Shown here: one piece after another, positions 1-7,800 of the stretch | How the letters are laid out: each line of letters opens with the position of its first letter | Position numbering within the stretch: position 1 is the first letter of the stretch | Source of the DNA: Planctomycetaceae bacterium | GTDB lineage: Bacteria; Planctomycetota; Planctomycetia; Pirellulales; Thermoguttaceae | Reading direction: 5' to 3' | Length of the DNA stretch: 9,937 bases | NCBI GenBank assembly: GCA_031259095.1 | Contig: JAIRLW010000460.1 | Location: 1-9,937, forward strand | Notes under the pieces: model-generated | Told to the model about the DNA's origin: nothing | Database searches by the model: none | What the model saw: only the letters and a program-made list of their open reading frames with translations | Program-made: the position numbers and the translations under genes

Positions 1-519
1 ATGCCGATGAATCTCAGAACGGAATCACTCCAAAAGATGCCGGCAGCCAACGCGGTAACGATGCTTTTTTTGGATCGCCGGGAACGTGATTTTTCTGATC
101 CTGACGAATTGTTGCAAAAAATTCATCAGGAAACGGAATGGATTAAGCGGACGGAACAAAAACATTTTTTGTTACTGACTCTGAGCATACGAGATCGATT
201 ACCCGGCGGAATTAGTTGGGAGTTAAAATCACAAAAATGTCAGGCAACGGCGGTATTGTCTAATTTAGGCAAAGTTTTTGAATTATTACCGTTTATGCGC
301 CGTCATGACGGACGTTTTTTTGTCGGCAACGCCGTTTTGGAAGAAATTGACGCCACACCGCCGATTCGTCCCGGAACGCTTGTTTCTTTTTCCACGCTCA
401 CCTACGCGAATCGGTTGCGTCTGATTTTACGTTACGACGCAAAAAATATGACCGCCGAACAAGCCAATGATTTGTTGCAAATTTTCTTTTCGTTCATGAA
501 ATCAGAACCGGTTACGTAA
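1..519 (+). CDS. Condensation/acyltransferase-like protein, C-terminal part (5' end outside the window)
   Basis: The 172 codons run from the first base of the window to a TAA stop. The opening MPMNLRT, then AANAV at 15-19, reads like the middle of a CoA-dependent acyltransferase or condensation-superfamily protein (NRPS C-domain, PapA or wax-synthase fold). In those families an 'xP.nlR' strand followed by a 'aNav' stretch begins the C-terminal half. Other matching features are LSNLGKVFELLPF near 87-99, where families of this fold carry a similar S-N-G strand, and RPGTLVSFSTLTYANRLRL near 122-140 with the LRYD strand after it. The N-terminal half, where the HHxxxD catalytic motif would lie, is not in the window, so catalysis cannot be judged. 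The ATG at base 1 is therefore probably internal. The fold is an inference from pattern; the substrate is unknown. Confidence 0.5.
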   Translation: MPMNLRTESLQKMPAANAVTMLFLDRRERDFSDPDELLQKIHQETEWIKRTEQKHFLLLTLSIRDRLPGGISWELKSQKCQATAVLSNLGKVFELLPFMRRHDGRFFVGNAVLEEIDATPPIRPGTLVSFSTLTYANRLRLILRYDAKNMTAEQANDLLQIFFSFMKSEPVT

Positions 520-567
520 CCTTTCAGGAGAAGGGATTGTAACTGTCTCTTTTGTTCTTACCATAAT

Positions 568-742
568 CTGCAGCCCCGACAGCGGCGTTAGGATGATAGC
601 CCGTCCCAACGGAGCGGGTAACGAATAATAACAACCCAGCCCTGTAAGGGCGGCAAGATATTAGTAATATTATTCGTCTTAATTTCACAAAAAATAATCA
701 ACCATTTTACATCATACCATATCTGGCCGCCCTTTCAGGGCG
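568..742. repeat. REP-like structured intergenic repeat with paired GCCCTnnAAGGGC palindromes
   Basis: This fills most of the 332-bp gap between the left-edge gene and the end of rmlA. Two arms, 639-660 and 720-741, are inverted copies matching at 20 of 22 positions. Each contains its own small palindrome, GCCCTGTAAGGGC or GCCCTTTCAGGGC. A perfect 10-bp inverted pair, ACGAATAATA at 621-630 and TATTATTCGT at 668-677, encloses the left arm. A further short stem (CCCG/CGGG) lies near 600-617. No reading frame with coding character is seen. From general knowledge, repeats with this grammar are scattered through the gaps of many Bacteroidota and PVC-group genomes and resemble REP elements mobilised by REP-associated transposases. 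That kinship is inference, and only one copy lies here. The rest of the gap (520-567, 743-800) shows nothing I can name. Confidence 0.6.
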
Positions 743-800
743 TAAGGAAAACGCTGTTTCATGTTGCATTAATTATTGAAAAACACAATATCCCTACTCA

Positions 801-864
801 ATTAGGCATCTCTAATCTGCTTAGTTTTGCGAACTGCCTAATCAGGAAATTTTAGAAATTTCCT
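801..864 (-). terminator. Stem-loops at the 3' end of rmlA, possible termination or RNA-end structure
   Basis: Two perfect inverted repeats lie around the rmlA stop codon. One is AGGAAATTT (844-852) with AAATTTCCT (856-864), a 9-bp stem with a 3-base loop that overlaps the last codons and the TAA. The other is ATTAGGCA (801-808) with TGCCTAAT (835-842), an 8-bp stem. Neither is followed by a clear run of U on the minus strand, so a classical intrinsic terminator is not shown. They may instead protect the mRNA end. Confidence 0.3.
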
Positions 865-1766
865 TGAAAAACCGAGACAAACCGTTCATTTTGTTCGGAA
901 ATCAATCGTAACAAATATCGTCCGTATTCGTTATTCATTTTTTGTGCGATTTTTTCGACTTGTTCGGCGTTAACGAAACCTTCCCGTAACGCCACTTCTT
1001 CCGGCGACGCAATCATCAATCCCTGACGTTCCTGAAGAGTTTGTACGAAAACAGATGCTTGGAGTAACGATTCCGGCGTTCCGGTGTCAAGCCATGCAAA
1101 ACCGCGACCAAAAAATTCGACATGGAGTTCGCCCTGTTCGAGATAGATTCGGTTCAAATCCGTGATTTCCAACTCGCCACGCGCCGACGGCTTCAGCGAC
1201 GCCGCAAAATCAAGAACACGATTATCGTAAAAATAAAGTCCGGTTACCGCTAATTGTGATTTTGGATTTTTTGGTTTTTCCTCAATCGAAACCGCTTTAC
1301 CGGACACGTCCATTTCGACAACGCCAAAACGTTCAGGATCACGAACCTGATACGCAAAAACCGACGCGCCTCGTTCTCGATTTCCGGCATGTTGAAGAAG
1401 TTTACGAAAACTGCGTCCGTAGAAAATGTTGTCGCCAAGAACCAACGCAACACGATCATTGCCGACAAATTTTCGTCCAATAATAAACGCGTGCGCCAAA
1501 CCTTCCGGTTTGGGGTGTTCGGCGAACTCAAAGCGTACACCCCACTGCGAACCGTCCCGAAGTAAATACTGAAAATGCGGTAAATCTTGCGGTGTTGAAA
1601 TAATCAGTATTTCACGGATTCCGGCAAGCATTAACACCGAAAGCGGATAATAAATCATCGGTTTGTCGAAAACCGGTAACAGTTGTTTACTGACTCCAAG
1701 CGTAATCGGATGAAGCCGCGAACCGGCGCCGCCGGCAAGAATAATTCCTTTAAGTTGTTGCGTCAT
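852..1766 (-). CDS. rmlA: Glucose-1-phosphate thymidylyltransferase (dTDP-glucose synthase)
   Basis: It catalyses dTTP + glucose-1-phosphate to dTDP-glucose + pyrophosphate, the first step to dTDP-L-rhamnose and other dTDP-sugars for surface polysaccharide. The 304 residues are full length for the family. The nucleotidyltransferase signature [14 protein letters not shown] lies at 7-20, with G12, G13 and R17 in the NTP loop and K27 in the SKQLLPV strand. The family block [15 protein letters not shown] follows at 36-50. LGDNIFYG at 110-117 carries the metal-binding D112. EEKP is at 162-165, the sugar-binding GELEITD at 197-203, and FAWLDTGT at 223-230 carries the second metal Asp, D227. The C-terminus runs about a dozen residues past the usual end. 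The start ATG gives the normal N-terminus; no Shine-Dalgarno sequence is seen. The gene begins 30 bp after the glycosyltransferase stop on the same strand, so the two are probably cotranscribed. rmlB, rmlC and rmlD are not in the window. Confidence 0.95.
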   Translation of the reverse strand: MTQQLKGIILAGGAGSRLHPITLGVSKQLLPVFDKPMIYYPLSVLMLAGIREILIISTPQDLPHFQYLLRDGSQWGVRFEFAEHPKPEGLAHAFIIGRKFVGNDRVALVLGDNIFYGRSFRKLLQHAGNRERGASVFAYQVRDPERFGVVEMDVSGKAVSIEEKPKNPKSQLAVTGLYFYDNRVLDFAASLKPSARGELEITDLNRIYLEQGELHVEFFGRGFAWLDTGTPESLLQASVFVQTLQERQGLMIASPEEVALREGFVNAEQVEKIAQKMNNEYGRYLLRLISEQNERFVSVFQGNF

Positions 1767-1796
1767 TTAACGTATCATTGGGTTTGTGTGATGATG

Positions 1797-2810
1797 TTAT
1801 TGTTGTTGTTGTTGTTGTTGTTGCTTGACTGTCAGACAACTCAACCAATCAACAAAATCTCCGGTAAACAAAAAATGATACGGAAATCGTAAAATATCTT
1901 TCAGTGAAATAATCCGAAATTCACGGAATGCAAACAACGTGTTGGAACAAAGGGCTTTTATCTTGTTCCAACCGTGTAACTCGTTTCGGATCGATAAACG
2001 TTCCGCATAAATAGTTTCGTTAATTGCTCCCCGCGCCGTTTTGTAATACCGTTTGCCCGAATAGAGATAAATGTTCCGATAAAGTTCGGCATAACGCCGG
2101 ATCGTTTGATACGTTATATTTTTTGAAACGTTGGAATCGTGTTTCCGGTAAACGCATGTTGTACGGTTGATATAGGCGGCTTGACCTTTCAATGTCAAAA
2201 TCAATCGTAACGCCCGGTCAACAAAAACGGTATCAATAAACCACGCCGGAAATTCAACATATTCCCGACGGAGCAAAATACTATGAGTCGGAATCCAAAA
2301 CAGAAACGGCTGATACATCTCCTCAATTCCAAAATATCGTACTGAATCATCATCGACAGGAAGTTCCAAATGACCGGGAACCAATTTGTCGCGGTCTTGA
2401 TAATAAAGTTGACTCGCCGTACTGCAAAATACGCATTCCTCATGCGATTCCATAAAATCAACCTGTAATTGTAACTTATTCGGATCCGTCCAGTAATCGT
2501 CTCCATCAAGTAAGGCAATGTATTTCCCCCGACATTCGAGCATTGTTTTCATGAAATTCGCGTTCAATCCCATGTTGTTTTCGTTGCGCCGAAACCGAAT
2601 GATTTCAGGATAACGTTCCGCGTAGTCCTGAATCAAATCGGCTGTCCGGTCTTGCGAAGCGTCATCCGCAATCACATATTCAAAACTAAAATTAGTTTTC
2701 TGCATCAATACGCCGTCCATCGTTTGCCGAATGTACGGTTCCGCATTGTAAGTCGTCGTGCATACACTGACCAGCGGTTGAGATTGCAACGTCACAGCAG
2801 AAGACATCAT
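1797..2810 (-). CDS. Glycosyltransferase family 2 with a C-terminal polyglutamine tail
   Basis: A 337-residue GT-A fold glycosyltransferase, probably cytoplasmic and membrane-associated, that adds a sugar from a nucleotide-sugar donor to a polysaccharide or lipid-linked glycan. Donor and acceptor cannot be read from sequence. The nucleotide-binding strand LVSVCTTTYN is at 13-22, IADDASQDRT at 47-56 has the conserved Asp pair, and the DxD-type metal motif LDGDDYW is at 101-107. A 'VYRKHDSNVSK' block near 220-230 matches a conserved region seen in many bacterial GT2 enzymes of this size. No transmembrane helix is obvious. The protein ends ...TVK followed by eight glutamines (330-337), all CAA, directly before the stop. 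The start is one of two adjacent ATGs (2810, 2807). It lies upstream of rmlA in a probable two-gene operon, with a palindromic repeat 21-87 bp ahead of its start. Confidence 0.88.
   Translation of the reverse strand: MMSSAVTLQSQPLVSVCTTTYNAEPYIRQTMDGVLMQKTNFSFEYVIADDASQDRTADLIQDYAERYPEIIRFRRNENNMGLNANFMKTMLECRGKYIALLDGDDYWTDPNKLQLQVDFMESHEECVFCSTASQLYYQDRDKLVPGHLELPVDDDSVRYFGIEEMYQPFLFWIPTHSILLRREYVEFPAWFIDTVFVDRALRLILTLKGQAAYINRTTCVYRKHDSNVSKNITYQTIRRYAELYRNIYLYSGKRYYKTARGAINETIYAERLSIRNELHGWNKIKALCSNTLFAFREFRIISLKDILRFPYHFLFTGDFVDWLSCLTVKQQQQQQQQ
1800..1823 (-). repeat. (CAA)8 trinucleotide microsatellite encoding polyglutamine
   Basis: Eight perfect TTG units on the plus strand read as eight CAA codons on the minus strand, ending at the glycosyltransferase stop codon (1797-1799). 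Slippage by whole units would change tail length without shifting the frame. Slippage cannot switch the gene off here. Confidence 0.95.
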
Positions 2811-2830
2811 TTCACAGTAAAAATATTTTG

Positions 2831-2897
2831 GGAACTCTAAAAACTCATTTTTTGATTGACCGAAATCGACTAAAATCGATTTTAGTCGATTTTAGGG
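2831..2897. repeat. Dyad repeat, copy A, with a perfect 30-bp palindrome
   Basis: This copy shares the left half of the element with two others in the window. Bases 2844-2869 match 5413-5438 and 7816-7841 with only a few changes and end in a shared GACCGAAATCGA. Its right half is different: bases 2863-2892 form a perfect 30-bp palindrome centred between 2877 and 2878, built on CGACTAAAATCGATTTTAGTCG. The terminal inverted repeat seen in the other copies is not matched at its right end. It sits 21-87 bp upstream of the glycosyltransferase start. Confidence 0.8.
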
Positions 2898-2934
2898 ACA
2901 GAAGGGAATCATTCTGTGATTAAAGGAGAGCCAA

Positions 2935-2958
2935 ACGGCAGGCAATACCAATTGCCGT
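2935..2958. other. Stem-loop downstream of metG
   Basis: ACGGCA (2935-2940) pairs with TGCCGT (2953-2958), or alternatively GGCAAT (2941-2946) pairs with ATTGCC (2951-2956). The two folds exclude each other. It lies about 120 bp past the metG stop in the direction of transcription and has no U run, so a terminator role is only a guess. The remaining bases of this 269-bp gap show no gene. Confidence 0.25.
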
Positions 2959-3079
2959 CCGAACACAGGGGCAAGCCGGCTATCGCCGACGCTATTAACT
3001 AAAAAATTTCAGGCGAAACATCATCTACCTAATTTCTACTAATTTAATCCAGCGCGGGGTAAACTTCGCCGCTAACAAA

Positions 3080-5158
3080 TTAGTGTAATCTCATTCCGGG
3101 TTTGGCTCCGTTGTCCGGTGAAAGCAAGAATATTTCGTGACCGGCAACTCCGGCATTGCCCGAACCTGCGGCAACAATCATCGCTTCACTCGTTCCAAAT
3201 TTCATTTGACGCGGCTCCAAATTGGCAACACAAACAACCAAACGACCAATCAGTTTTTCCGGTTCATAAGCCGCTTTGATACCCGCAAAAACGTTGCGAA
3301 ATTCTCCGCCGCCTAATGAAAGTTTCAAACGTAACAGTTTACGCGCTTCTTTCACCTCCGACGCTTCAACAATTCGGGCAATCCGAAGATCAACCTTTGT
3401 AAAATCGTCGATAGAAATTTTTGTTTCAAGAAGCGGTTCCGCTGTAAGCGAATCGCCGGAATCTTCAACACTGTTACCAACGCCAACGCCAACACTGTTA
3501 TTACCGCTTGCCGAAGGAACAGCGTTTTCCTGTTTGCTCTCTTCGATAATTTTAGTAATACCCGATTTTTCAACCCGTGTCATTAAATGTTTATAAGGAT
3601 TAACTTGAGTTCCTAGTAAATGTTCTTTTGAAAGACCCCAATGATCAATCTTGCAATTAAGCAATTCCTCGACTTGTGTTTTCAACTTCGGTAAAACCGG
3701 AGCAAGGTAAACAATAATCTGACGGAATAAATTGAGTCCAATCGTACAAATATCACGCAAATCGGTTTTTCGGGCAGGGTCTAGTTTGATCGTCCACGGC
3801 GCGGCGTCTTCGATAAACTTGTTTGCCCGATTACCACATTCCATAATAAGCCGAATCGCCTTGCCGTAATCGCCGTTTTCATAGGCTTCCGCAATTTCAT
3901 CACCCAACATCGCCGCCTGTTCAAACAAACCGTTGTCGTCGGGATAATAATCCGAAAGTCCGGTGTGAACCGCAAATTTCGCTGTTCGGGACGCTAAATT
4001 AACCACGTTACCGACTAAATCCGCATTGACTTTACTTTCAAGTTCCTCGAAATTCAAATCCATGTCGTCCACACGGCTGGACAATTTCGAAGCGTAAAAA
4101 TAACGCATGTAAGACGGATCAAGATACTTCAAATAGGTTGACGCCAAAATAAAGGTCCCGCGGCGTTTTGCCATCTTTTCGCCATTGACCGTTAAAAAAC
4201 CGTGAATATGAATTTTTTTCGGTAATGTAAATTCCGCCGTTTTGAGCATCGTGGGCCAAAATAAGGTGTGAAAATAAGTAATGTCCTTGCCGATAAAATG
4301 ATGAATTTCCGTTGCGGGATTTTTCCACCAATCCGCGAAATCATGTCCTTTACGTTTGCACCACTCCCAAGTGGACGCCATGTAACCGGTGGGCGCGTCA
4401 AACCAAACATACCAATAATTCCCCGGCGAATCGGGAATTTCAAAACCAAAATACGGCTCCGGTCTCGAAACATCCCATAAATGTAACGGTTCGCCCAAAA
4501 ATTGACCGGAAAGATAATTTTCAATTTCCGGCTGCAACGCGCCGGAATGAACCCATTGATTAAGAAATTGATGTTCAATTTCAATATTAACAAAAAGATG
4601 TTTCGATTTCCGAATTTCCGGTACCGTTCCGGTAATGGTACTGACCGGATCGGTTAAATCCGCCGGAGAATAATGGGCGCCGCAGGCTTCACAGTTGTCG
4701 CCGTATTGATATTTCTTGCCGCATTTCGGACACGTTCCCTTGACAAACCGGTCGGCAAGAAATGTTTTCGCTTCGACGTCGTAAAGTTGTTCGATTTCCT
4801 TTTCTTCAACCATGCCGGCTTTTCGGATTGCCGACCAAATTTCGTTACAAAGCGTCCGGTTTTCCTCGCAATGCGTACTGCCGTAATTGTCAAACTCAAT
4901 ACCAAAACCGTTAAAATCCCGTAAATGAGCAACATTCATCAATCCAATGATTTCTTCTTCGTTCCGTCCTTCGGCTCTGGCACGCAACATCATGGTCGTT
5001 CCATGCGTATCGTCCGCACAAATATAAACGCAATCATTGCCGTACAATTTCTGGAAACGAACCCAAATATCCGTCTGAATGTACTCCACAAGATGACCAA
5101 TATGAATATGTCCATTGGCATACGGCAACGCACTCGTTACTAAAATTTTACGTTTCAT
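3080..5158 (-). CDS. metG: Methionyl-tRNA synthetase with C-terminal tRNA-binding domain
   Basis: A class I aminoacyl-tRNA synthetase that charges tRNA-Met with methionine using ATP in the cytoplasm; essential. The 692 residues match the long MetG form. The HIGH motif is HIGH at 19-22, inside [15 protein letters not shown]. The knuckle domain carries one C4 zinc site (C143, C146, C156, C159). The substrate-binding region around [15 protein letters not shown] lies at 246-260 and the anticodon-binding helical domain at about 360-510. A low-complexity linker (about 541-580, with VGVGVG) leads to a C-terminal EMAP-II/Arc1p-like OB-fold domain (about 583-692, [13 protein letters not shown] and [15 protein letters not shown]), which binds tRNA and dimerises the enzyme. 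The KMSKS loop is written KMAKR (328-332), an atypical form that keeps both lysines. The start [13 protein letters not shown] is standard for the family. It is set apart from both neighbours by gaps of about 270 and 320 bp, so it is probably transcribed alone. Confidence 0.97.
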   Translation of the reverse strand: MKRKILVTSALPYANGHIHIGHLVEYIQTDIWVRFQKLYGNDCVYICADDTHGTTMMLRARAEGRNEEEIIGLMNVAHLRDFNGFGIEFDNYGSTHCEENRTLCNEIWSAIRKAGMVEEKEIEQLYDVEAKTFLADRFVKGTCPKCGKKYQYGDNCEACGAHYSPADLTDPVSTITGTVPEIRKSKHLFVNIEIEHQFLNQWVHSGALQPEIENYLSGQFLGEPLHLWDVSRPEPYFGFEIPDSPGNYWYVWFDAPTGYMASTWEWCKRKGHDFADWWKNPATEIHHFIGKDITYFHTLFWPTMLKTAEFTLPKKIHIHGFLTVNGEKMAKRRGTFILASTYLKYLDPSYMRYFYASKLSSRVDDMDLNFEELESKVNADLVGNVVNLASRTAKFAVHTGLSDYYPDDNGLFEQAAMLGDEIAEAYENGDYGKAIRLIMECGNRANKFIEDAAPWTIKLDPARKTDLRDICTIGLNLFRQIIVYLAPVLPKLKTQVEELLNCKIDHWGLSKEHLLGTQVNPYKHLMTRVEKSGITKIIEESKQENAVPSASGNNSVGVGVGNSVEDSGDSLTAEPLLETKISIDDFTKVDLRIARIVEASEVKEARKLLRLKLSLGGGEFRNVFAGIKAAYEPEKLIGRLVVCVANLEPRQMKFGTSEAMIVAAGSGNAGVAGHEIFLLSPDNGAKPGMRLH

Positions 5159-5315
5159 AGATCAGTTTTTGTAAAAAAAAGGTAAAGAACTTTAAGGTTT
5201 ATTCCAAAAAACAACAGCCGGAAAAATCAATGACGTTGTTACCGTTCCGTGCTTTTGTTTTTGGACATTGCCCAATTTTGCGCGAATGTTCAAAGTGATT
5301 GTAAATCTAATAGGC

Positions 5316-5348
5316 AAAAAGTCAACCTGTTATGCGATCAGGTTGACT
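5316..5348 (-). terminator. Intrinsic terminator for the M20 peptidase transcript
   Basis: A perfect 10-bp stem, AGTCAACCTG (5320-5329) with CAGGTTGACT (5339-5348) and a 9-base loop, is followed on the minus strand by a T run (complement of A at 5316-5320) then GCC. It lies about 130 bp past the peptidase stop and about 160 bp ahead of the metG start, so it would separate the two minus-strand transcripts. On the plus strand the stem is followed by ATCTTTT, but no plus-strand gene ends here. Confidence 0.65.
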
Positions 5349-5353
5349 ATCTT

Positions 5354-5396
5354 TTGTCCCGAACATTTTTTCAGTGATGGGACAACATTTTCCCAT
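5354..5396. other. GTCCC/GGGAC hairpin pair
   Basis: TTGTCCC (5354-5360) is the exact inverted match of GGGACAA (5379-5385), and ATGGGA (5377-5382) of TCCCAT (5391-5396). The two stems overlap and exclude each other. The words ATGGGAC and GTCCCAT recur at 6886-6960 and near 9183, so this may be a decayed member of that repeat group. Together with the terminator and copy B it accounts for most of the 318-bp gap 5159-5476; bases 5159-5310 show no gene or clear site. Confidence 0.4.
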
Positions 5397-5400
5397 GATC

Positions 5401-5461
5401 AACTGCTAAAAACTTATTTTTTGATCGACCGAAATCGATTTCAGTCGAAGTTTTTAGAGTT
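5401..5461. repeat. Dyad repeat, copy B, with terminal inverted repeats
   Basis: The shared core is at 5413-5438. The ends are inverted copies of each other: 5401-5415 (contains CTAAAAACTT) against 5448-5461 (contains AAGTTTTTAG), identical apart from one base of length difference. The middle is shorter than in copies A and C and lacks the long palindrome. It ends 15 bp from the peptidase stop codon. The form resembles a REP or miniature non-autonomous element; no transposase is present. Confidence 0.8.
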
Positions 5462-5476
5462 ATCTTCAGAGATTCC

Positions 5477-6853
5477 CTATTGTTGTTGTGCGAGTTCGGC
5501 GAAGAATCGTGCGGAAGCCAAAATACCGGAATGGAAACTTGTCAGCGAAAATTTTTCGTTTGGCGAATGTAACGCATCGTCATCTTGTCCCCAGCCGACA
5601 AGCAGAACTTCCGCCTTCAAAACACGTTGAAATTCCGCAACAACCGGAATAGAACCGCCTTCACGGGTAAACACCGGTGAACAGTTAAATGTTTTTTCAA
5701 GAGCGTTTGACATGGGAACCGTAAACTTGCTGGTATCAAGGTCTAATCTCATTCCAGGCGCTCCATGTTGTACCTCCAGTTTCCACGTAATTCCCGGCGG
5801 AATTTGTGAAGCGATAAATTTTCGTACAGAATCGGCAATTGTGTGCGGATTTTGGTTCGGAACCAAACGGCAGGTAAATTTTGCGGAGGCTTTACTCGGA
5901 ATAATCGTTTTCGATCCTTCACCCTGATAACCCGACGTTAAACCGTTAATGTCAAAAGTTGGTCTTGCCCAGCGACGCTCGTTGGTCGAAAAACCGGTCT
6001 CGCCGAAACCTTGCGACAAACCAATCTTTTCAAAAAAAGCGTTGTCATCGAAATCGAGATTGGCAAATTGTGTTCGCTCTCTGTCGGTCAACGGAATCAC
6101 GTCGTCATAAAATCCGGGAACTTGAACAACTCCTTTTTCGTCAATAAATTGCGACAGAATTTTCGTCAGCGCAATTGCCGGATTGAACACCGAACCGCCA
6201 AAAGTTCCGCTATGTAAATCGCGGTTGGGTCCGGTCAGGAAAAGTTCAAAAGCGGTAATTCCGCGCAAACCGTAAGTAATCGTTGGTTGTCCGAATCCAA
6301 ACATGCTGGTATCGCTGACCAAAACACAATCACAGGCTAATTTCTTTTGTCCTTCGTCAGAATGGAGAAAATGGTCGATTCCTTTCCCGCCGTATTCCTC
6401 TTCGCCTTCGACAATAAATTTAATTTGAAACGGTAACTTTTCACCGGATTTGATAAGCGATTCAACCGCGAAAACATGAGTCAAAAATTGACCTTTGTCG
6501 TCGGTTGCTCCTCTGGCGTAAACATTGCCGTTCCGAATGGTCGGTTCAAACGGCGGCGATTGCCAGAGTTCCATCGGATCCGGCGGTTGAACGTCGTAAT
6601 GACCGTAAACCAAAACAACCGGAGCATCGGCAACTGCGGGAGTTTCGGCGTAAACCAAAGGATAGCCAATCGTTTCGATAAGTTCCGAGTGTAACCCGAT
6701 TTCAAGAAAACGGTTGCGAAACCAATCGGCAGCCTTCAGAATTTCCGGCTTAAACTTTTCAAGGGTACTGATACTGGGAATACGCAAAATTTCAAACCAC
6801 TTTGATTCAAAATTTTCCTTTTGCGACAAAATATAATTTTCAAATAAACTCAT
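5477..6853 (-). CDS. M20-family metallopeptidase (dipeptidase-like)
   Basis: A di-zinc hydrolase of the M20 peptidase family, most like the cytosolic dipeptidase/carnosinase-type subgroup that removes amino acids from small peptides. Exact substrate is not readable. Numbered from the ATG at 6853 (458 residues), GHYDVQP gives metal ligand H85 and the adjacent D87. D118 in RGATDDKGQF is the bridging Asp. EGEEEYGG gives catalytic E151 and metal ligand E152. VSDTS gives D181, and LHSPNE near the C-terminus gives H429. The dimerisation (lid) domain lies between, including DLHSGTFGGS near 212-221 with its conserved His. All expected active-site residues are present. The open frame reaches a TTG at 6874 adding seven residues, but MSLFENYI is the usual family N-terminus, so the ATG is preferred. 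No signal peptide is seen. The protein ends LAQQQ. It lies about 125 bp after the lipoprotein gene; repeats fill that gap. Confidence 0.9.
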   Translation of the reverse strand: MSLFENYILSQKENFESKWFEILRIPSISTLEKFKPEILKAADWFRNRFLEIGLHSELIETIGYPLVYAETPAVADAPVVLVYGHYDVQPPDPMELWQSPPFEPTIRNGNVYARGATDDKGQFLTHVFAVESLIKSGEKLPFQIKFIVEGEEEYGGKGIDHFLHSDEGQKKLACDCVLVSDTSMFGFGQPTITYGLRGITAFELFLTGPNRDLHSGTFGGSVFNPAIALTKILSQFIDEKGVVQVPGFYDDVIPLTDRERTQFANLDFDDNAFFEKIGLSQGFGETGFSTNERRWARPTFDINGLTSGYQGEGSKTIIPSKASAKFTCRLVPNQNPHTIADSVRKFIASQIPPGITWKLEVQHGAPGMRLDLDTSKFTVPMSNALEKTFNCSPVFTREGGSIPVVAEFQRVLKAEVLLVGWGQDDDALHSPNEKFSLTSFHSGILASARFFAELAQQQ

Positions 6854-6885
6854 CGAATGACCGTAATATTTCAAAAATTGTTTAT

Positions 6886-6960
6886 TCCCTAACGTCCCAT
6901 TTGTCCCTAACGTCCCATTTTATTTTTAGGGACATTGGGGACTATTGAGACAAATGGGAC
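6886..6960. repeat. GTCCCAT tandem and inverted repeat cluster
   Basis: An 18-bp unit, TCCCTAACGTCCCATTTG, occurs twice in tandem (6886-6903 and 6904-6921, one base different). GTCCCATTTGTC at 6894-6905 is a perfect 12-bp inverted match of GACAAATGGGAC at 6949-6960. Inside, GTCCCTAA (6903-6910) pairs with TTAGGGAC (6926-6933). It fills the gap between the lipoprotein stop (6978) and the peptidase start (6853) and would fold into a large hairpin in either strand. It has no clean U run. It could slow or end transcription from the lipoprotein gene, or simply be a repeat insertion. Confidence 0.7.
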
Positions 6961-6977
6961 AGATAATAGTAATAATT

Positions 6978-7763
6978 TTATTTGAACATGGGCAATTGAA
7001 TTGCCGGAAGTTTTTCGGCAAAGGAACGTTCACTGGGTAATGTTTCCGCTTCGCCCTTTTGATATTGGATATACTGAATCCAACGGTTAATATCGTTGCC
7101 GTAATCTTTACCGGTAATTTTGTGAAGAGATTGCATTGCTTCGTAACGAACCGCCGGAACTTTGTCATATAACGTCTCTCCCAACTCCTGAACAATAAAA
7201 GATCGGAGCGATTTGATGTCGTCCGGTGTTTGGGGCGTTATTTTTTGCGACGGCGAAGGCGCCGTCTGAGGCAGCAACCGAATCGCCGTCAACCGAATAT
7301 CTTTATCCGTATCTTTTTTGGAAGTTTCAATCAAAAGCAAGGCGAGTTCTTTCCGTGTCCCGTTATAGGTTTTACCGAGCGCCTCCAACGCTGAAAGTCG
7401 GACAAACGGATCGGAATCAGTAAGAACTTCTTTCATATACTGATCACGTTTGGGATGCGGAATTTTTGCCATCGCGTCCACCGCTTCACGACGCATGTTC
7501 GGATCAGGCGACGTCCGGTATTCCACCATTAACTGAGCCACCAAAATTTCCTTTTCGGAATCGGAAACGGTTGCGCCTTGCTGACCTTTGAATTGAATCT
7601 GTTTTTTCCGTTGATGCGGCGGTTCCAAACCGGGAATCTTATCGCTCTTCGCTTCGAAAAGCGGTAACTTCGCAATAAATTCGTTGTCAACCGCACAACC
7701 GGAAGTTGAAAACAAAATCATTCCGACAAACAACAGTAAAAAATATTTCAGCGCAGTTGTCAT
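6978..7763 (-). CDS. HEAT-repeat lipoprotein, function unknown
   Basis: The ATG at 7763 gives 261 residues that start with a lipoprotein signal: MTTALK, a hydrophobic stretch at about 7-18, then STSGC with C23 as the likely lipidated cysteine (Thr at -3 is less usual than Leu). An in-frame ATG at 7820 would add 19 residues, but they are not signal-like and lie partly within repeat copy C, so it is rejected. The mature part has a proline-rich linker (about 33-60) and then four helical HEAT-type units with the 'DPxxRxxAxxaL' pattern near 87-100, 118-131, 154-164 and 202-217. HEAT repeats form a curved scaffold for protein contacts; the partner is unknown. Planctomycetes carry many such envelope lipoproteins. 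It is divergent from the DUF1570-like gene, with 190 bp between the starts. Confidence 0.75.
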   Translation of the reverse strand: MTTALKYFLLLFVGMILFSTSGCAVDNEFIAKLPLFEAKSDKIPGLEPPHQRKKQIQFKGQQGATVSDSEKEILVAQLMVEYRTSPDPNMRREAVDAMAKIPHPKRDQYMKEVLTDSDPFVRLSALEALGKTYNGTRKELALLLIETSKKDTDKDIRLTAIRLLPQTAPSPSQKITPQTPDDIKSLRSFIVQELGETLYDKVPAVRYEAMQSLHKITGKDYGNDINRWIQYIQYQKGEAETLPSERSFAEKLPAIQLPMFK

Positions 7764-7800
7764 TGGCTTTTTTTTCTCAATAGTCGATAATATACCTATT

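Noticed and set aside
621..742. A CRISPR array in the repeats of the left gap
   Set aside because: There are only two arms, in inverted orientation, with no regular repeat-spacer pattern and no cas genes nearby.
520..851. A tRNA or small structured RNA gene in the left gap
   Set aside because: No cloverleaf with T-arm and acceptor consensus could be found; the pairing is explained by the REP-like palindromes.
1683..1892. A plus-strand open frame encoding a polyleucine run over the TTG repeat
   Set aside because: The leucines are the reverse reading of the CAA microsatellite, and the frame overlaps two confident minus-strand genes.
4192..4593. A 133-residue open frame on the minus strand inside metG, and other long overlapping frames there
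   Set aside because: They lie wholly within the well-conserved synthetase in another frame and show no recognisable domain; they are shadow frames.
6854..6874. A TTG start for the M20 peptidase seven codons upstream
   Set aside because: The ATG at 6853 matches the usual family N-terminus, and the extra residues show no conserved pattern.
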